From: Pseudomonadales bacterium | GTDB lineage: Bacteria; Pseudomonadota; Gammaproteobacteria; Pseudomonadales; UBA7239 | Assembly: GCA_041395665.1 (NCBI GenBank) | Contig: JAWLAB010000003.1 | Coordinates: 62,001-126,000, forward strand | Direction of reading: 5' to 3' | DNA: 64,000 nucleotides | In this document: positions 52,912 through 61,970 of the stretch, piece by piece | Position numbering within the stretch: the first letter of the stretch is position 1 | How the letters are laid out: every line of letters starts with the position of its first letter | Translations under genes and position numbers: made by a program | Notes under the pieces: model-generated | Seen by the model: the letters and a program-made list of their open reading frames with translations, nothing else | Databases searched by the model: none | What the model was told of the DNA's origin: nothing

Positions 52912-55062
52912 ATGATTTACCAAGGCAACGCCATCAAAGTATCACAGCAGGCGGACGGCTTCGCCGAGTTGCAGTTTGATTTAACCGGCGAATCCATCAA
53001 TAAATTTAATGTCGCCACTTTGGATGAGCTGGCTGCTGCACTGGCTGCTCTGCGCAAAGCCTCAGGTGTAAAGGGCTTGGTGCTGACCAGTGCCAAATCC
53101 GTGTTTATTGTGGGTGCCGATATCACCGAATTTAACGGGGTGTTTTCGCGCGGTAACGAAGCCATTGCTGCGTATCTGTCTCGCGCCAATGATATTTTCA
53201 GCGAATTGGAATCGCTGCCATTTCCCACAGTGGTTGCAATCAATGGCTACGCCTTGGGCGGTGGCTGGGAAGTGTGTTTGGCTTGCGATTTTCGTGTGAT
53301 GAGTGATGCGGCGCGCGTGGGTTTGCCAGAAACAAAACTCGGCATCATTCCTGGTTTCGGCGGCACAGTGCGTCTGCCGCGTGTGTTGGGCGTTGATCAT
53401 GCGATTGAATGGATTGCCGGAGGCGCGGAACAAAAACCTGCGCATGCACTGGAAGTGGGTGCAGTGGATGCCGTTGTGTCTGCGGATATTTTGCGCGATG
53501 CTGCGTTTGATTTGTGCGCACAAGCTGCGACCGGAACATTTAATTACGCCGAGCGTCGCCAAGAAAAAAACAGCGCGCTGCCTTTGAGCGATCTCGAATT
53601 GATGATGGCATTCACCACCGGTAAAGCGGTGGTTGCTGCGCAAGCGGGCAAAAACTTTCCGGCGCCGATGGCGGCGGTGAATGCGATGGAAAAAGCGGCA
53701 AGAATGTCGCGTGATGAAGCAGTCAAAGTAGAAACGGATGCGTTTCTTAGTGTGGCGCTCACGCCGCAAGCACAAGCATTGATCGGTATTTTTCTGAATG
53801 ATCAAGCATTGGCTAAAACAGCCAAGACTTGGGAGAAGAAAGCATCTAAACCGGTTACACATGCAGCCGTTCTCGGTGCGGGCATCATGGGTGGCGGCAT
53901 CGCGTATCAATCAGCCTACAAAGGTGTGCCGGTGGTGATGAAAGATATTGCACAACACGGCATCGATTTGGGTTTGGCAGAAGCGAATAAATTGCTGACC
54001 AAACAAGTCGAAAAAGGACGCATGAAACCTGCGGTGATGGGCGATACTTTGAATCGCATTGTACCGACTTTGTCTTACGAGCCTGTGAAGCAAGTGGATA
54101 TCGTGGTTGAAGCAGTCGTTGAAAATGTCAAAGTCAAACAATCGGTTTTGTCGGAAGTAGAAAAATATTTGGACGATGATGCGATTGTTGCTTCCAATAC
54201 CTCCACGATTTCAATTTCTTTGTTAGCAGAAAGTTTGCAGCGCCCACAAAACTTTTGCGGCATGCACTTTTTTAATCCTGTGCATGCCATGCCCTTGGTA
54301 GAAGTGATTCGCGGTAAGAAAACATCGGATGATGCGGTGGCGCGCACGGTGGCTTACGCCAATACCATGGGCAAAAAAGCGATCGTAGTGAATGATTGCC
54401 CTGGCTTTTTGGTCAACCGTGTACTGTTTCCTTATTTCGCAGGTTTTGTGCAGTTGGTCAAAGATGGCGCGGATTTTCAACAGATTGATAGCGTGATGGA
54501 AAAATGGGGCTGGCCGATGGGCCCTGCTTTCTTGTGCGATGTGGTGGGTATTGATACCTGTGTTCACGCAGCGCATGTGTTGGCGGATGGTTTTCCTGAT
54601 CGTATGAAGCCTAACTTCAAAACAGCGCTGGAAATCATGTATGACAACAAACGCCTCGGTCAAAAAAATGGCGTCGGTTTTTACAATCACGAAAAAGATA
54701 AAAAAGGTAAGCCGGTAAAAGTGGCAAAAGAAGAAGTGTATGCACTGTTAGCGCCGGAAGTGGCGGAGCGAAAAGTGTTTTCTGATGAAGAAATTATCGC
54801 GCGCATGATGGTGCCTATGTGTACGGAAATGGCGCGCTGCTTGGATGAGAAAATTGTAGAGAGTGCGGTCGAAGCCGATATGGCATTGATCTACGGTTTA
54901 GGCTTCCCTGTATTTCGCGGCGGCGTTTGCCGTTGGATGGATGCAATTGGCATGCAGGCATTTGTTGAAATGGCGGATCGTTATTCTGCGCTGGGTAAAT
55001 TGTATGAACCGACAGTCAGTCAGCGCGCCATGGCAGCCAATCAACAAAAATATTTTGCGTAA
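52912..55062 (+). CDS. fadB: Fatty acid oxidation complex alpha subunit FadB
   Basis: A 716-residue bifunctional enzyme: enoyl-CoA hydratase/isomerase at the N-terminus (YALGGGWEVCLACDF, GLPETKLGIIPGFGGTVR with both catalytic glutamates) and 3-hydroxyacyl-CoA dehydrogenase at the C-terminus (Rossmann AVLGAGIMGGGIAYQS; catalytic HFFNPVHAMPLVEV). The ATG at 52912, preceded by AGAGGAA, is used; 23 upstream codons in frame lack similarity. It forms an alpha2-beta2 complex with FadA, encoded 15 bases downstream. Confidence 0.97.
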   Translation: MIYQGNAIKVSQQADGFAELQFDLTGESINKFNVATLDELAAALAALRKASGVKGLVLTSAKSVFIVGADITEFNGVFSRGNEAIAAYLSRANDIFSELESLPFPTVVAINGYALGGGWEVCLACDFRVMSDAARVGLPETKLGIIPGFGGTVRLPRVLGVDHAIEWIAGGAEQKPAHALEVGAVDAVVSADILRDAAFDLCAQAATGTFNYAERRQEKNSALPLSDLELMMAFTTGKAVVAAQAGKNFPAPMAAVNAMEKAARMSRDEAVKVETDAFLSVALTPQAQALIGIFLNDQALAKTAKTWEKKASKPVTHAAVLGAGIMGGGIAYQSAYKGVPVVMKDIAQHGIDLGLAEANKLLTKQVEKGRMKPAVMGDTLNRIVPTLSYEPVKQVDIVVEAVVENVKVKQSVLSEVEKYLDDDAIVASNTSTISISLLAESLQRPQNFCGMHFFNPVHAMPLVEVIRGKKTSDDAVARTVAYANTMGKKAIVVNDCPGFLVNRVLFPYFAGFVQLVKDGADFQQIDSVMEKWGWPMGPAFLCDVVGIDTCVHAAHVLADGFPDRMKPNFKTALEIMYDNKRLGQKNGVGFYNHEKDKKGKPVKVAKEEVYALLAPEVAERKVFSDEEIIARMMVPMCTEMARCLDEKIVESAVEADMALIYGLGFPVFRGGVCRWMDAIGMQAFVEMADRYSALGKLYEPTVSQRAMAANQQKYFA

Positions 55063-55077
55063 TAGGAGATTCGTATT

Positions 55078-56280
55078 ATGACTTCAGTAAAAGCTGGCAG
55101 TGCATTGAATCCTCGTGATGCAGTGATTGTTGATTTTGCGCGCACGCCGATGGCGCGTTCTAAAGATGGTTCGTTTCGTTTTCGTCGCGGCGACAATATT
55201 TCTGCCGAATTGGTGAATAAATTATTGGATCGCAATCCACAATTAGATCCTGCGACCATCGACGATGTGATTTGGGGTTGCGTCAATCAAACCAAAGAAC
55301 AGGGGTGGAATGTGGGGCGTATGATCAGTATGGTCACGCGTATTCCGTTTACGGTGCCTGCGCAAACCATCAACCGATTGTGCGGTTCATCTATGTCGGC
55401 TCTGCATATTGCTGCAAGCAATATTCAAAGTGGCTACGGCGATATTTTTCTCATCGGTGGTGTTGAACACATGGGGCATGTGCCGATGGATTACGGTTTA
55501 GAGCCGAATCCGCAAGCCAGTAAAAAATTAGCAAAAGCGGCAGGCATGATGGGTTTGACGGCAGAGTATCTTGCCATTCTTCACAATATTTCCCGTGAGC
55601 AACAAGATGCGTTTGCTGTGCGTTCGCATGCGCGCGCGAATGCAGCGAGAGAATCGGGTAATTTTGATAAAGAAATTATCGCCATCGAAGGGCATGACGG
55701 GCGCGGTGCAAAAATTTTGCTGACGCAAGATGAAACCATTCGTCCAGACACCACGATGGAATCGCTAGCAAAATTAAAACCAGCGTTTAATCCAAAAGGC
55801 GGTACGGTCACAGCGGCGACGGCTTCGCAAATCACTGATGGCGCATCAACCATGTTGGTAATGTCGGCAGAAAAAGCGCAGCAATTGGGTTTGAAACCGC
55901 GTGCGCGTATTTTGAGTATGGCCGTTGCCGGTGTGGACCCTTCCATCATGGGTTACGGCCCTGTGCCTGCAACGGAGCGCGCACTCAAGCAAGCCGGTTT
56001 GACCATCAACGATATGGAATACATTGAATTGAACGAGGCATTCGCTGCGCAATCGCTGGCCGTGTTGAAAGGCTTGGGTTTGTCCGAGTCTTTTGATAGC
56101 AAAGTGAATGTGAATGGTGGTGCGATTGCCTTGGGGCATCCGCTGGGCTGCTCCGGTTCACGCATTACCGGCACTTTGTTGAATATGTTGGAGCAGCGCA
56201 ATGCCACAATCGGTTTAGCGACCATGTGTATCGGTTTGGGGCAGGGTATTTCTACCATCATTGAGCGTCTGCCGCGCTAA
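55078..56280 (+). CDS. fadA: 3-ketoacyl-CoA thiolase FadA
   Basis: A 400-residue thiolase, beta subunit of the fatty acid oxidation complex. The nucleophile cysteine is in INRLCGSSMSALH, the other catalytic residues are in GGAIALGHPLGCSGSR (His) and ATMCIGLGQG (Cys). An extra ten or so residues precede the conserved DAVIVDFARTP. It follows fadB with TAGGAG before the ATG. Another gene starts 6 bases after its stop codon. Confidence 0.97.
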   Translation: MTSVKAGSALNPRDAVIVDFARTPMARSKDGSFRFRRGDNISAELVNKLLDRNPQLDPATIDDVIWGCVNQTKEQGWNVGRMISMVTRIPFTVPAQTINRLCGSSMSALHIAASNIQSGYGDIFLIGGVEHMGHVPMDYGLEPNPQASKKLAKAAGMMGLTAEYLAILHNISREQQDAFAVRSHARANAARESGNFDKEIIAIEGHDGRGAKILLTQDETIRPDTTMESLAKLKPAFNPKGGTVTAATASQITDGASTMLVMSAEKAQQLGLKPRARILSMAVAGVDPSIMGYGPVPATERALKQAGLTINDMEYIELNEAFAAQSLAVLKGLGLSESFDSKVNVNGGAIALGHPLGCSGSRITGTLLNMLEQRNATIGLATMCIGLGQGISTIIERLPR

Positions 56281-56286
56281 ATTTTC

Positions 56287-57570
56287 ATGCAAAAACCATC
56301 AATAAAAACACTGGCACTGTCGTTTGTTCAGGATTACCTGCCCAATAAGCCAGTGTTGGCATTGATGGCTGCTTGTGAGTTTTCCGATCAGGATAATTTG
56401 CAGCGCGCATGTGTCACGGATCAGTGTGATGCGTTGCAGGCTTTGCTTGCACAAGAAAAAACTTTAGAAGACATTGCGTCGGCATTGCAGATTGCTGTTT
56501 TAGATTTTTCGCGCCCGTTACATTTGCAGCCCGTTTTTATTCCTAAACCTTGGGGTCAGGAAATTTGGTATACGGGAATTGAGGAACGCGGCGTTGCGTC
56601 GGTGGTCAGTGCAAGCGGCTCAACACCGCTGTCTTGGTTGCTGGCTTTGTCGCGCCAGAGTGTGTTGGGGAATCAAGAACAGATTAATTTATTGAAAATT
56701 CTTGATCCATTACCCGACGAGGTCTTTGGCGATTTGTATTTTGAATTGCATGAAAAAAAACGCGAAGTGTATATCGTCACGCATGTGGATAAAAAAGCGT
56801 GGCCGGATGGCGTAGGTGCAATTCGTTACGGTTTTTCTGCAGAAAAACGCCAACTGTATTCCAGTGACGATGCGTTTTTGGCAGCGTATAAGCAGTCTGT
56901 GAGTGAGTACGCAAAAATTCGTCGAGAAATAGATGCTCAGTTAGATGTCATGCGTGAACGAGATGGCATTGCCTTGAATGCGCCTGTGAGCGCAGGGCAA
57001 CTACAGTCATGGCTTGCGCAGATTTCTGTAGAGATGCAAATACAAGAAGCTACTCTGCGTAAAACAATGGAGAGTTTTACCGCCTTGCGCAACTTGCGAG
57101 AGGGCGATGTATTGGCTGTCCCCTTGCGCACGCCGCATGCCTTGCAACACGGTGTGCGCACGGTCGAGTTTCAAACGCCCGTTTACGAAAGAAAAATTCT
57201 CTCTTTTGCGCAGAAAGTGTTGACCCAAGCACATTGGGATACTGATGCAGCATTACAAATTGCTCAGCTAGAAACACCGCCCGATCAGTCTTTTCCTTTG
57301 TTATTGGATAAAGACGGTGTGCTGTTAGAGCAAATTGTTCAGTTTGAAGATTTTATCGTGCAGCGTTTAGTGCTTGCTGCGCATGCTGAGTATCGCTGTG
57401 AAACAGCAGGCAGTTATGTCTTAGCGATGACCGTAGTGGGTAGTGTGGATTGCGCTGGATCTGTATTGAGCGCTGAGAAAGCGTGTTTGATTCCAGCTTG
57501 TTTGGACAGTGTGTTATTAAAAAATGCATCTTCTAACGCGGCGACAGTTCTGTTGGCACGACCGCTATAA
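56287..57570 (+). CDS. Phosphomannose-isomerase-like cupin protein
   Basis: A 427-residue soluble protein. The centre resembles type I mannose-6-phosphate isomerase: KPWGQEIWYTGIEERG near residue 87, FELHEKKREVYIV, and RTPHALQHGVRTVEFQTP, where a zinc His and Glu would lie. The first 80 residues are helical and unlike ManA, and the C-terminal cupin half is divergent. Whether it isomerises sugars is unknown. It starts 6 bases after fadA and is likely co-transcribed, an odd partnership for a sugar enzyme. Confidence 0.55.
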   Translation: MQKPSIKTLALSFVQDYLPNKPVLALMAACEFSDQDNLQRACVTDQCDALQALLAQEKTLEDIASALQIAVLDFSRPLHLQPVFIPKPWGQEIWYTGIEERGVASVVSASGSTPLSWLLALSRQSVLGNQEQINLLKILDPLPDEVFGDLYFELHEKKREVYIVTHVDKKAWPDGVGAIRYGFSAEKRQLYSSDDAFLAAYKQSVSEYAKIRREIDAQLDVMRERDGIALNAPVSAGQLQSWLAQISVEMQIQEATLRKTMESFTALRNLREGDVLAVPLRTPHALQHGVRTVEFQTPVYERKILSFAQKVLTQAHWDTDAALQIAQLETPPDQSFPLLLDKDGVLLEQIVQFEDFIVQRLVLAAHAEYRCETAGSYVLAMTVVGSVDCAGSVLSAEKACLIPACLDSVLLKNASSNAATVLLARPL

Positions 57571-57589
57571 ATCGAAGAATAAAAAAAAA

Positions 57590-57904
57590 TTAAATACAGT
57601 TATCAGGTTTTGGCAAACCAGCAATTTTAGCCGCGAGTTTTGCTGGGCTTCCTGGGAATAGCTGTAGAAGATAAATGCTGCTCGATTTTTCTGCACCTAG
57701 CGTGGCTTTTAGATATTTGCAGAGCGGGCGCATCGCCGGTGAAAGTCCAAATTGCTGATAAAAGCTTCGCAGTGCGTGAATCACTTCCCAGTGTGCGGTG
57801 GTGAGAGCGATGTTTGATTGTTCAGCCAGTGTATTGGCAACGGCTTCATTCCAATCAGCTAGATTCAGTAAATAGCCTTCTTCATCGCAAGCGGGCGCAC
57901 TCAT
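57590..57904 (-). CDS. tusE: Sulfur relay protein TusE (DsrC family)
   Basis: A 104-residue protein. The DsrC/TusE pattern is clear: EEGYLLNLADWNEAVA, HWEVIHALRSFYQQF, SPAMRPL and the penultimate Cys103 in GLPKPDNCI, which carries the persulfide received from TusD and passes it to MnmA. The first conserved cysteine of true DsrC (in the C-terminal arm) is absent, so this is the TusE type. Last gene of the mnmA-hflD-tusDCBE run; overlaps tusB by four bases. Confidence 0.92.
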   Translation of the reverse strand: MSAPACDEEGYLLNLADWNEAVANTLAEQSNIALTTAHWEVIHALRSFYQQFGLSPAMRPLCKYLKATLGAEKSSSIYLLQLFPGSPAKLAAKIAGLPKPDNCI

Positions 57905-58200
57905 ACAAACCAGCTAATCACTTTTTTATGCTGGCAGCTCATAGCAACAAAATCATCATCAGTGGCTTTTTGTGCTTTATCGCTATGCGAATGCAGGCCG
58001 CGTGCTTGCGCGTCTCTTTCCAAATAAAACAGGCTGACTTTGGCTTGTGATGCAGCTTGCAGAAAGTGGTTGTCTGTGAGGTTGTAAACCCCGTTTTCAA
58101 TCAGCAGAATGCTGTCGCCTTGTGCAGTGCTGCGCAGCAAGCGAGCAATAAGGTCAGTGTTTTCTCGTGCAGAAACATTCAAGGTGTGCAGTGAATTCAT
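57901..58200 (-). CDS. tusB: Sulfur relay protein TusB (DsrH family)
   Basis: A 99-residue subunit of the TusBCD heterohexamer. It begins MNSLHTLNVS and has SILLIENGVYNLTD and FYLERDAQARG, matching the DsrH fold. It overlaps tusC upstream and tusE downstream by ATGA, so translation is coupled. TusB has no sulfur-carrying cysteine of its own in E. coli; it supports TusD. Confidence 0.88.
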   Translation of the reverse strand: MNSLHTLNVSARENTDLIARLLRSTAQGDSILLIENGVYNLTDNHFLQAASQAKVSLFYLERDAQARGLHSHSDKAQKATDDDFVAMSCQHKKVISWFV

Positions 58201-58565
58201 AGCGCCACCACACAGTCTGCGTGCTGGAATATTGCTGGGATCTGCTCTGCCTGCAATGGCGTTACTGTGATGGACAGCTGCTGCGCTGTGAGTTGTCGTT
58301 CATCTAAAGATTGTTGATCGACATAAACAGAATGGATGTTGTAATACTCCAGAGCGTGCAAAAGTTTCTCGATGTTTTTTCTGTCGATGAGTTCGCTGTG
58401 TTGATCTGGTAGTAGCGACCAAACGCCATCACCACTAAAAAGTAGTTGCACATTTTGTTCAAATGCTGCGGCTGCCAATGCTGCATCCAGTGTTTCTTGC
58501 GTAGCGGTGCTGCCATAGGGTGAGCGCTGCAACACAAAGAGAATGGTTTTTTGTGATGGCTGCAT
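58197..58565 (-). CDS. tusC: Sulfur relay protein TusC (DsrF family)
   Basis: Subunit of TusBCD, 122 residues from ATG 58565. Landmarks: KTILFVLQRSPYGS, a DsrE-like beta-alpha core with QLLFSGDGVWSLLPDQ, and the C-terminal CVVAL. A TTG at 58577 would add four residues and overlap tusD; the ATG is preferred because the family starts here. Confidence 0.88.
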   Translation of the reverse strand: MQPSQKTILFVLQRSPYGSTATQETLDAALAAAAFEQNVQLLFSGDGVWSLLPDQHSELIDRKNIEKLLHALEYYNIHSVYVDQQSLDERQLTAQQLSITVTPLQAEQIPAIFQHADCVVAL

Positions 58566-58569
58566 GGCT

Positions 58570-58959
58570 CTACCCAAAAGTAATCAGGCGATCGCTATTG
58601 ATGATGGCGTCGGTCAGCAAGCCTAAGCCGCCAATGGGGATTTGTGCCGAGGCATTGCTTCCTATTTTCTTCCAGCGTTGACTCTCTTTTTCGTCAACGA
58701 TGCCGCGCTTGAGCGCAGCAGAAACGCAAGTTGTCGCGTCGATATTGTGTGCAAGGCAAAACTGCTGCCACGCTTCTGGAATATTGCGTTCATCCTGCGG
58801 TGCAATGGCATAAGTATTGGCGTTTTGTACGCCGTCACGAAAAAAGAAAATGCGGTAAATGGAATGCCCACTGTTTAGCGCAGCTGTAGCAAAGCGTAGC
58901 GCAGTTGCAGGCGCTTCGCTGTTGCTGGCAGATGCGGTAATGAGCAGTGCAAATTTCAC
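58570..58959 (-). CDS. tusD: Sulfur relay protein TusD (DsrE family)
   Basis: A 129-residue sulfurtransferase. Cys78 in IDATTCVSAALKRG falls exactly where E. coli TusD has its sulfur-accepting cysteine, and the C-terminus (GLGLLTDAIINSDRLITFG) is typical. It takes sulfur from TusA (not in the window) and hands it to TusE. It begins two bases after hflD. Confidence 0.92.
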   Translation of the reverse strand: MKFALLITASASNSEAPATALRFATAALNSGHSIYRIFFFRDGVQNANTYAIAPQDERNIPEAWQQFCLAHNIDATTCVSAALKRGIVDEKESQRWKKIGSNASAQIPIGGLGLLTDAIINSDRLITFG

Positions 58960-58961
58960 GC

Positions 58962-59585
58962 TTACGCCTCAAGCAGTGCCAGTGTGGCGTTATAAATCGC
59001 TTTTCGACGAAAAATAAAATCCAAACGCGAGCCACCTAGTTGTCGCCACAAAATAGCGGAGCGCACGCCGCTGAGCAGCGCAGTGCGAATTTGATTGGCG
59101 ATACTGTCTTGCTTTAATAAATCGGGTTTGCCGTTGACTTGCACGCGAAAATTAAAAGTGCTGAGCGTGTCGGAATACAAACCGGCAATGCTGGAATACA
59201 CTTGGCTGCTCACTTCATTGCCTTGCAGTTCAATCTGTCTTTGCACTTGTTGCAGCCTGCCGCGCAGTGTGGAGAGCATGTTTTCATCGCGCATTAACTG
59301 TTTTTGTAGGTGCAACATACTGGCACAGTAGCGCAGCGTTTCTGCATTACTGTTGGTGTCGCGCTCAAAGGCTTCACGCACCGTTTTTAATCCGAGTGTG
59401 AGATGCTGGCGATCAATAAAAATGCTTTCTGTGTCATCTGCATCGAGTTTCAAAATACTGTGTACCGCGCATTGCATGGCTTGAGCATCTGCGCTGCCGT
59501 TACGCGCTAATTGGCTCACCAGTGCAGCAGCTTGTGCGATGCCGGCCAGAGCCAGTGTTTGATTCATAACCAGTGTGTTGCTCAT
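58962..59585 (-). CDS. hflD: HflD family protein
   Basis: A 207-residue, mostly helical protein. Landmarks: LALAGIAQAAALVSQLARNG, LKLDADDTESIF, LRYCASMLHLQKQL and GVRSAILWRQLGG. In E. coli HflD binds phage lambda CII and lies at the membrane; its housekeeping role is unclear. The ATG at 59585 overlaps the mnmA stop as ATGA, which decides the start. In enterobacteria purB follows hflD; here the tus genes do. Confidence 0.92.
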   Translation of the reverse strand: MSNTLVMNQTLALAGIAQAAALVSQLARNGSADAQAMQCAVHSILKLDADDTESIFIDRQHLTLGLKTVREAFERDTNSNAETLRYCASMLHLQKQLMRDENMLSTLRGRLQQVQRQIELQGNEVSSQVYSSIAGLYSDTLSTFNFRVQVNGKPDLLKQDSIANQIRTALLSGVRSAILWRQLGGSRLDFIFRRKAIYNATLALLEA

Positions 59586-60682
59586 GCGTACTCCGAAGTA
59601 AGTTTTTTCTCGATGATGCCGCCGCCCAAGCAAATATCACCGTCGTAAAAAACAATGGACTGTCCTGGCGTGATCGCACGTTGTGCTTCTGTAAAATCAA
59701 CACGCGCATTGCCGTTAGTTAGCTGTGTGAAGCTACAGGCTTGATCTTGCTGACGATAGCGAATTTTGCAATGTAGTGAGGTGGATGGTGAAGGCGCTGC
59801 GCCGCCAATCCAATGCAGTTGTGAACATTCCAACGCAGGTGCATACAGGGCAGGGTGTTCACCTTGCGCAACAATTAGCGTATTGGTTGCAAGATTTTTA
59901 TCCACCACATACCAAGGTTCTTCTGGTGTGTCTTTCACGCCGCCTATGCCTAAACCTTGGCGTTGACCGATGGTGTAATACATCAAGCCCGTGTGTTTGC
60001 CGATTATTTTGTTATCGACCGTTTGAATATCACCCGGTTGCGCGGGCAGATATTGTTCAAGAAAGTCTTTGAAGCGCCGCTCACCGATAAAACAAATGCC
60101 GGTGGAATCTTTTTTCTTGGCGGTAGCAAGGCCATGTTGTTCGGCGAGTTGTCGCACAGCAGTTTTTTCAAGATTACCAATCGGAAATAAAGTTTTTGCT
60201 AATGCGGCTTCTGTGATGGCGTGCAGAAAATAGCTTTGATCTTTGGCAGGATCGAAGCCTTTGAGTAATTGTGTGCGCTGGTTTTCCGTTTTAGTGCGGC
60301 AGTAGTGCCCAGTGGCAATTTTATCTGCGCCTAACAGTTGCGCGTAATCCAAAAACACTTTGAATTTGATTTCGCGATTGCAGAGGATGTCTGGATTGGG
60401 TGTGCGTCCTGCGCGATATTCTTCGAGAAAATGTTCAAACACATTGTCCCAGTATTCGTTGGCAAAATTGGCGGTATGTAGATGAATGCCTAACTTATCG
60501 GCAACGGCTTGTGCATCGGCGAGGTCCGCTTTGGCGGTGCAGTATTCGCTGCCGTCGTCCTCATCCCAGTTCTTCATGAACAAGCCTTCCACAGCGTAGC
60601 CCTGCTGTTGCAGTAGGAGTGCCGTGACGGAGGAATCAACACCGCCGGACATACCGACGATGACTTTGGTGGATGTATTCAT
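59582..60682 (-). CDS. mnmA: tRNA-specific 2-thiouridylase MnmA
   Basis: A 366-residue PP-loop enzyme that makes s2U34 in tRNA-Lys, -Glu and -Gln. The ATP site is GMSGGVDSSVTA; catalytic cysteines lie in PDILCNREIKF and GICFIGERRF. It uses persulfide from TusE, encoded in the same run. It overlaps hflD by four bases and follows nudJ by 41 bases, the E. coli order. Confidence 0.97.
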   Translation of the reverse strand: MNTSTKVIVGMSGGVDSSVTALLLQQQGYAVEGLFMKNWDEDDGSEYCTAKADLADAQAVADKLGIHLHTANFANEYWDNVFEHFLEEYRAGRTPNPDILCNREIKFKVFLDYAQLLGADKIATGHYCRTKTENQRTQLLKGFDPAKDQSYFLHAITEAALAKTLFPIGNLEKTAVRQLAEQHGLATAKKKDSTGICFIGERRFKDFLEQYLPAQPGDIQTVDNKIIGKHTGLMYYTIGQRQGLGIGGVKDTPEEPWYVVDKNLATNTLIVAQGEHPALYAPALECSQLHWIGGAAPSPSTSLHCKIRYRQQDQACSFTQLTNGNARVDFTEAQRAITPGQSIVFYDGDICLGGGIIEKKLTSEYA

Positions 60683-60723
60683 CCCGCTATTCTAAAGGAG
60701 AGCGCTACACCCGCCAAAAGTGC

Positions 60724-61179
60724 CTAGCTGTGATGGTAGAGCGCGGAAAGTGGCAGGCGGATGCCGCTGCGGTAGTCGTCGATCACTTGTTTCACTAGCG
60801 GGCTGCGCAATTCGGCGTTGGCTTCTTTCGCTAGCAGGGTTTCGTAATCCATCCACACCGCATTTTCTATGCCTTCATCCAACGCGGTCGCGAGAAATTC
60901 AGTGGTTTGGCCGGTAAAGGCGACGCGCACATAGGTAATGCCATTAGATGAGGCGGTGTAGGTGTACAGGCCTAGCCAGCTATCAATAGTCACTGCCCAA
61001 GCCGTTTCCTCGCGTGTTTCGCGTATGGCGGCATCGAGTAGCGTTTCGCCTTCGTCCCAGTGCCCCGCAGGCTGGTTGTAGACCATGCGTTGCAGAAATT
61101 TGTCCCACTCATGCACGAGCAGATACTTGCCATCTTGCTCAATAACGGTGGCGACAGTGACATGCGGTGCCCATTCCAT
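60724..61179 (-). CDS. nudJ: NUDIX hydrolase, NudJ-like phosphatase
   Basis: A 151-residue NUDIX protein. The NUDIX box is GHWDEGETLLDAAIRETREE, with the usual Gly after EE replaced by Ala, as seen in some members. The opening HVTVATVIEQDGKYLLV and position before mnmA match E. coli NudJ (YmfB), which hydrolyses thiamin diphosphates and nucleoside di/triphosphates. Divergent from the InaA-type gene. Confidence 0.88.
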   Translation of the reverse strand: MEWAPHVTVATVIEQDGKYLLVHEWDKFLQRMVYNQPAGHWDEGETLLDAAIRETREETAWAVTIDSWLGLYTYTASSNGITYVRVAFTGQTTEFLATALDEGIENAVWMDYETLLAKEANAELRSPLVKQVIDDYRSGIRLPLSALYHHS

Positions 61180-61230
61180 CTGTGATCTCTACTTCTGTGT
61201 AAGGTGTGGGTTGATTTTAGATGATGTCGC

Positions 61231-61236
61231 TATAAT
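61231..61236 (+). promoter_or_regulatory. Candidate -10 element for inaA-like operon
   Basis: A perfect TATAAT lies 34 bases before the GTG at 61270 and is followed by CGCTGCGCG. TTGATT at 61211-61216 is only 14 bases upstream, too close for an ideal -35. Confidence 0.4.
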
Positions 61237-61269
61237 CGCTGCGCGTGGTGAATTAGGAAAGATACAGCG

Positions 61270-61950
61270 GTGAGTAATGTTTCAGAAATGGCGTTGCCGA
61301 TGAGTTTTGATGATTGGTGGCGCGTGCGTGGTGAATCGGTTGAGCCTGCCAATGTGCGGCGCGATGGTGAGAGTGGCGTTGAGCGCATTACTACGCCGTC
61401 GTTGGGTATGTTGTATATCAAACGCCAGCGTAATCATTTGTTTCGTAGCTTGCGCTATCCATTTGGTTTACCAACGGTGATGCGGGAAAAATTTGCGACA
61501 GACGCTCTGCAGAAGCTTGGCATCAAAACACCTGAAATTGTGTTTGCTGAAGCGCGTAAAGTGGATGGCGATTGGCAGGCTATTTTAGTGACCAAAGCGC
61601 TGGATGGTTATGTCGATTTAGAGGCTTGGTATCGTGTGGGTGGCAAAGAGCGCATCGGCGAGACGCAACATCAAAAGCTCTTGCAGAAATTGGGTCGTGT
61701 GCTGGGTGTGATGCACGGTAAACAGTGGCAGCACACTTGTTTATATCCAAAACACATTTTTTTGACAGCCGGTAGTGTAGAAAGCACACCTGAAGTAGCG
61801 TTATTGGATTTGGAAAAAGCGCGCCGCAAGTGCATCAAGGGTCATGCGGCGCGGCGTGATCTTGATCAGCTGTATCGTCACAGTCGCAAACTGTGGAGTG
61901 AGCAGGAATGGCAAGTTTTGTTGAGTGGTCACAATAGCGCAAATATGTGA
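61270..61950 (+). CDS. InaA-type lipopolysaccharide kinase family protein
   Basis: A 226-residue small kinase-fold protein. Features: an ATP-anchoring Lys in YIKRQRN, EKFATDALQKLGIKTPE, a catalytic-loop-like segment HTCLYPKHIFL in place of HXD, and the metal-binding LLDLEKARR. Related proteins (InaA, WaaP, KdkA) phosphorylate LPS core sugars or respond to acid and membrane stress. It reads into a two-component system 20 bases downstream, so the three genes likely form an operon. Confidence 0.8.
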   Translation: MSNVSEMALPMSFDDWWRVRGESVEPANVRRDGESGVERITTPSLGMLYIKRQRNHLFRSLRYPFGLPTVMREKFATDALQKLGIKTPEIVFAEARKVDGDWQAILVTKALDGYVDLEAWYRVGGKERIGETQHQKLLQKLGRVLGVMHGKQWQHTCLYPKHIFLTAGSVESTPEVALLDLEKARRKCIKGHAARRDLDQLYRHSRKLWSEQEWQVLLSGHNSANM

Positions 61951-61970
61951 AAAAAATATTGAGGTGATGT

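Noticed and set aside
53062..53910. 282-codon open frame on the minus strand inside fadB
   Set aside because: It is a shadow of fadB: rich in His, Arg and Cys, no domain similarity, no ribosome site, and it lies wholly antisense to a well-conserved gene.
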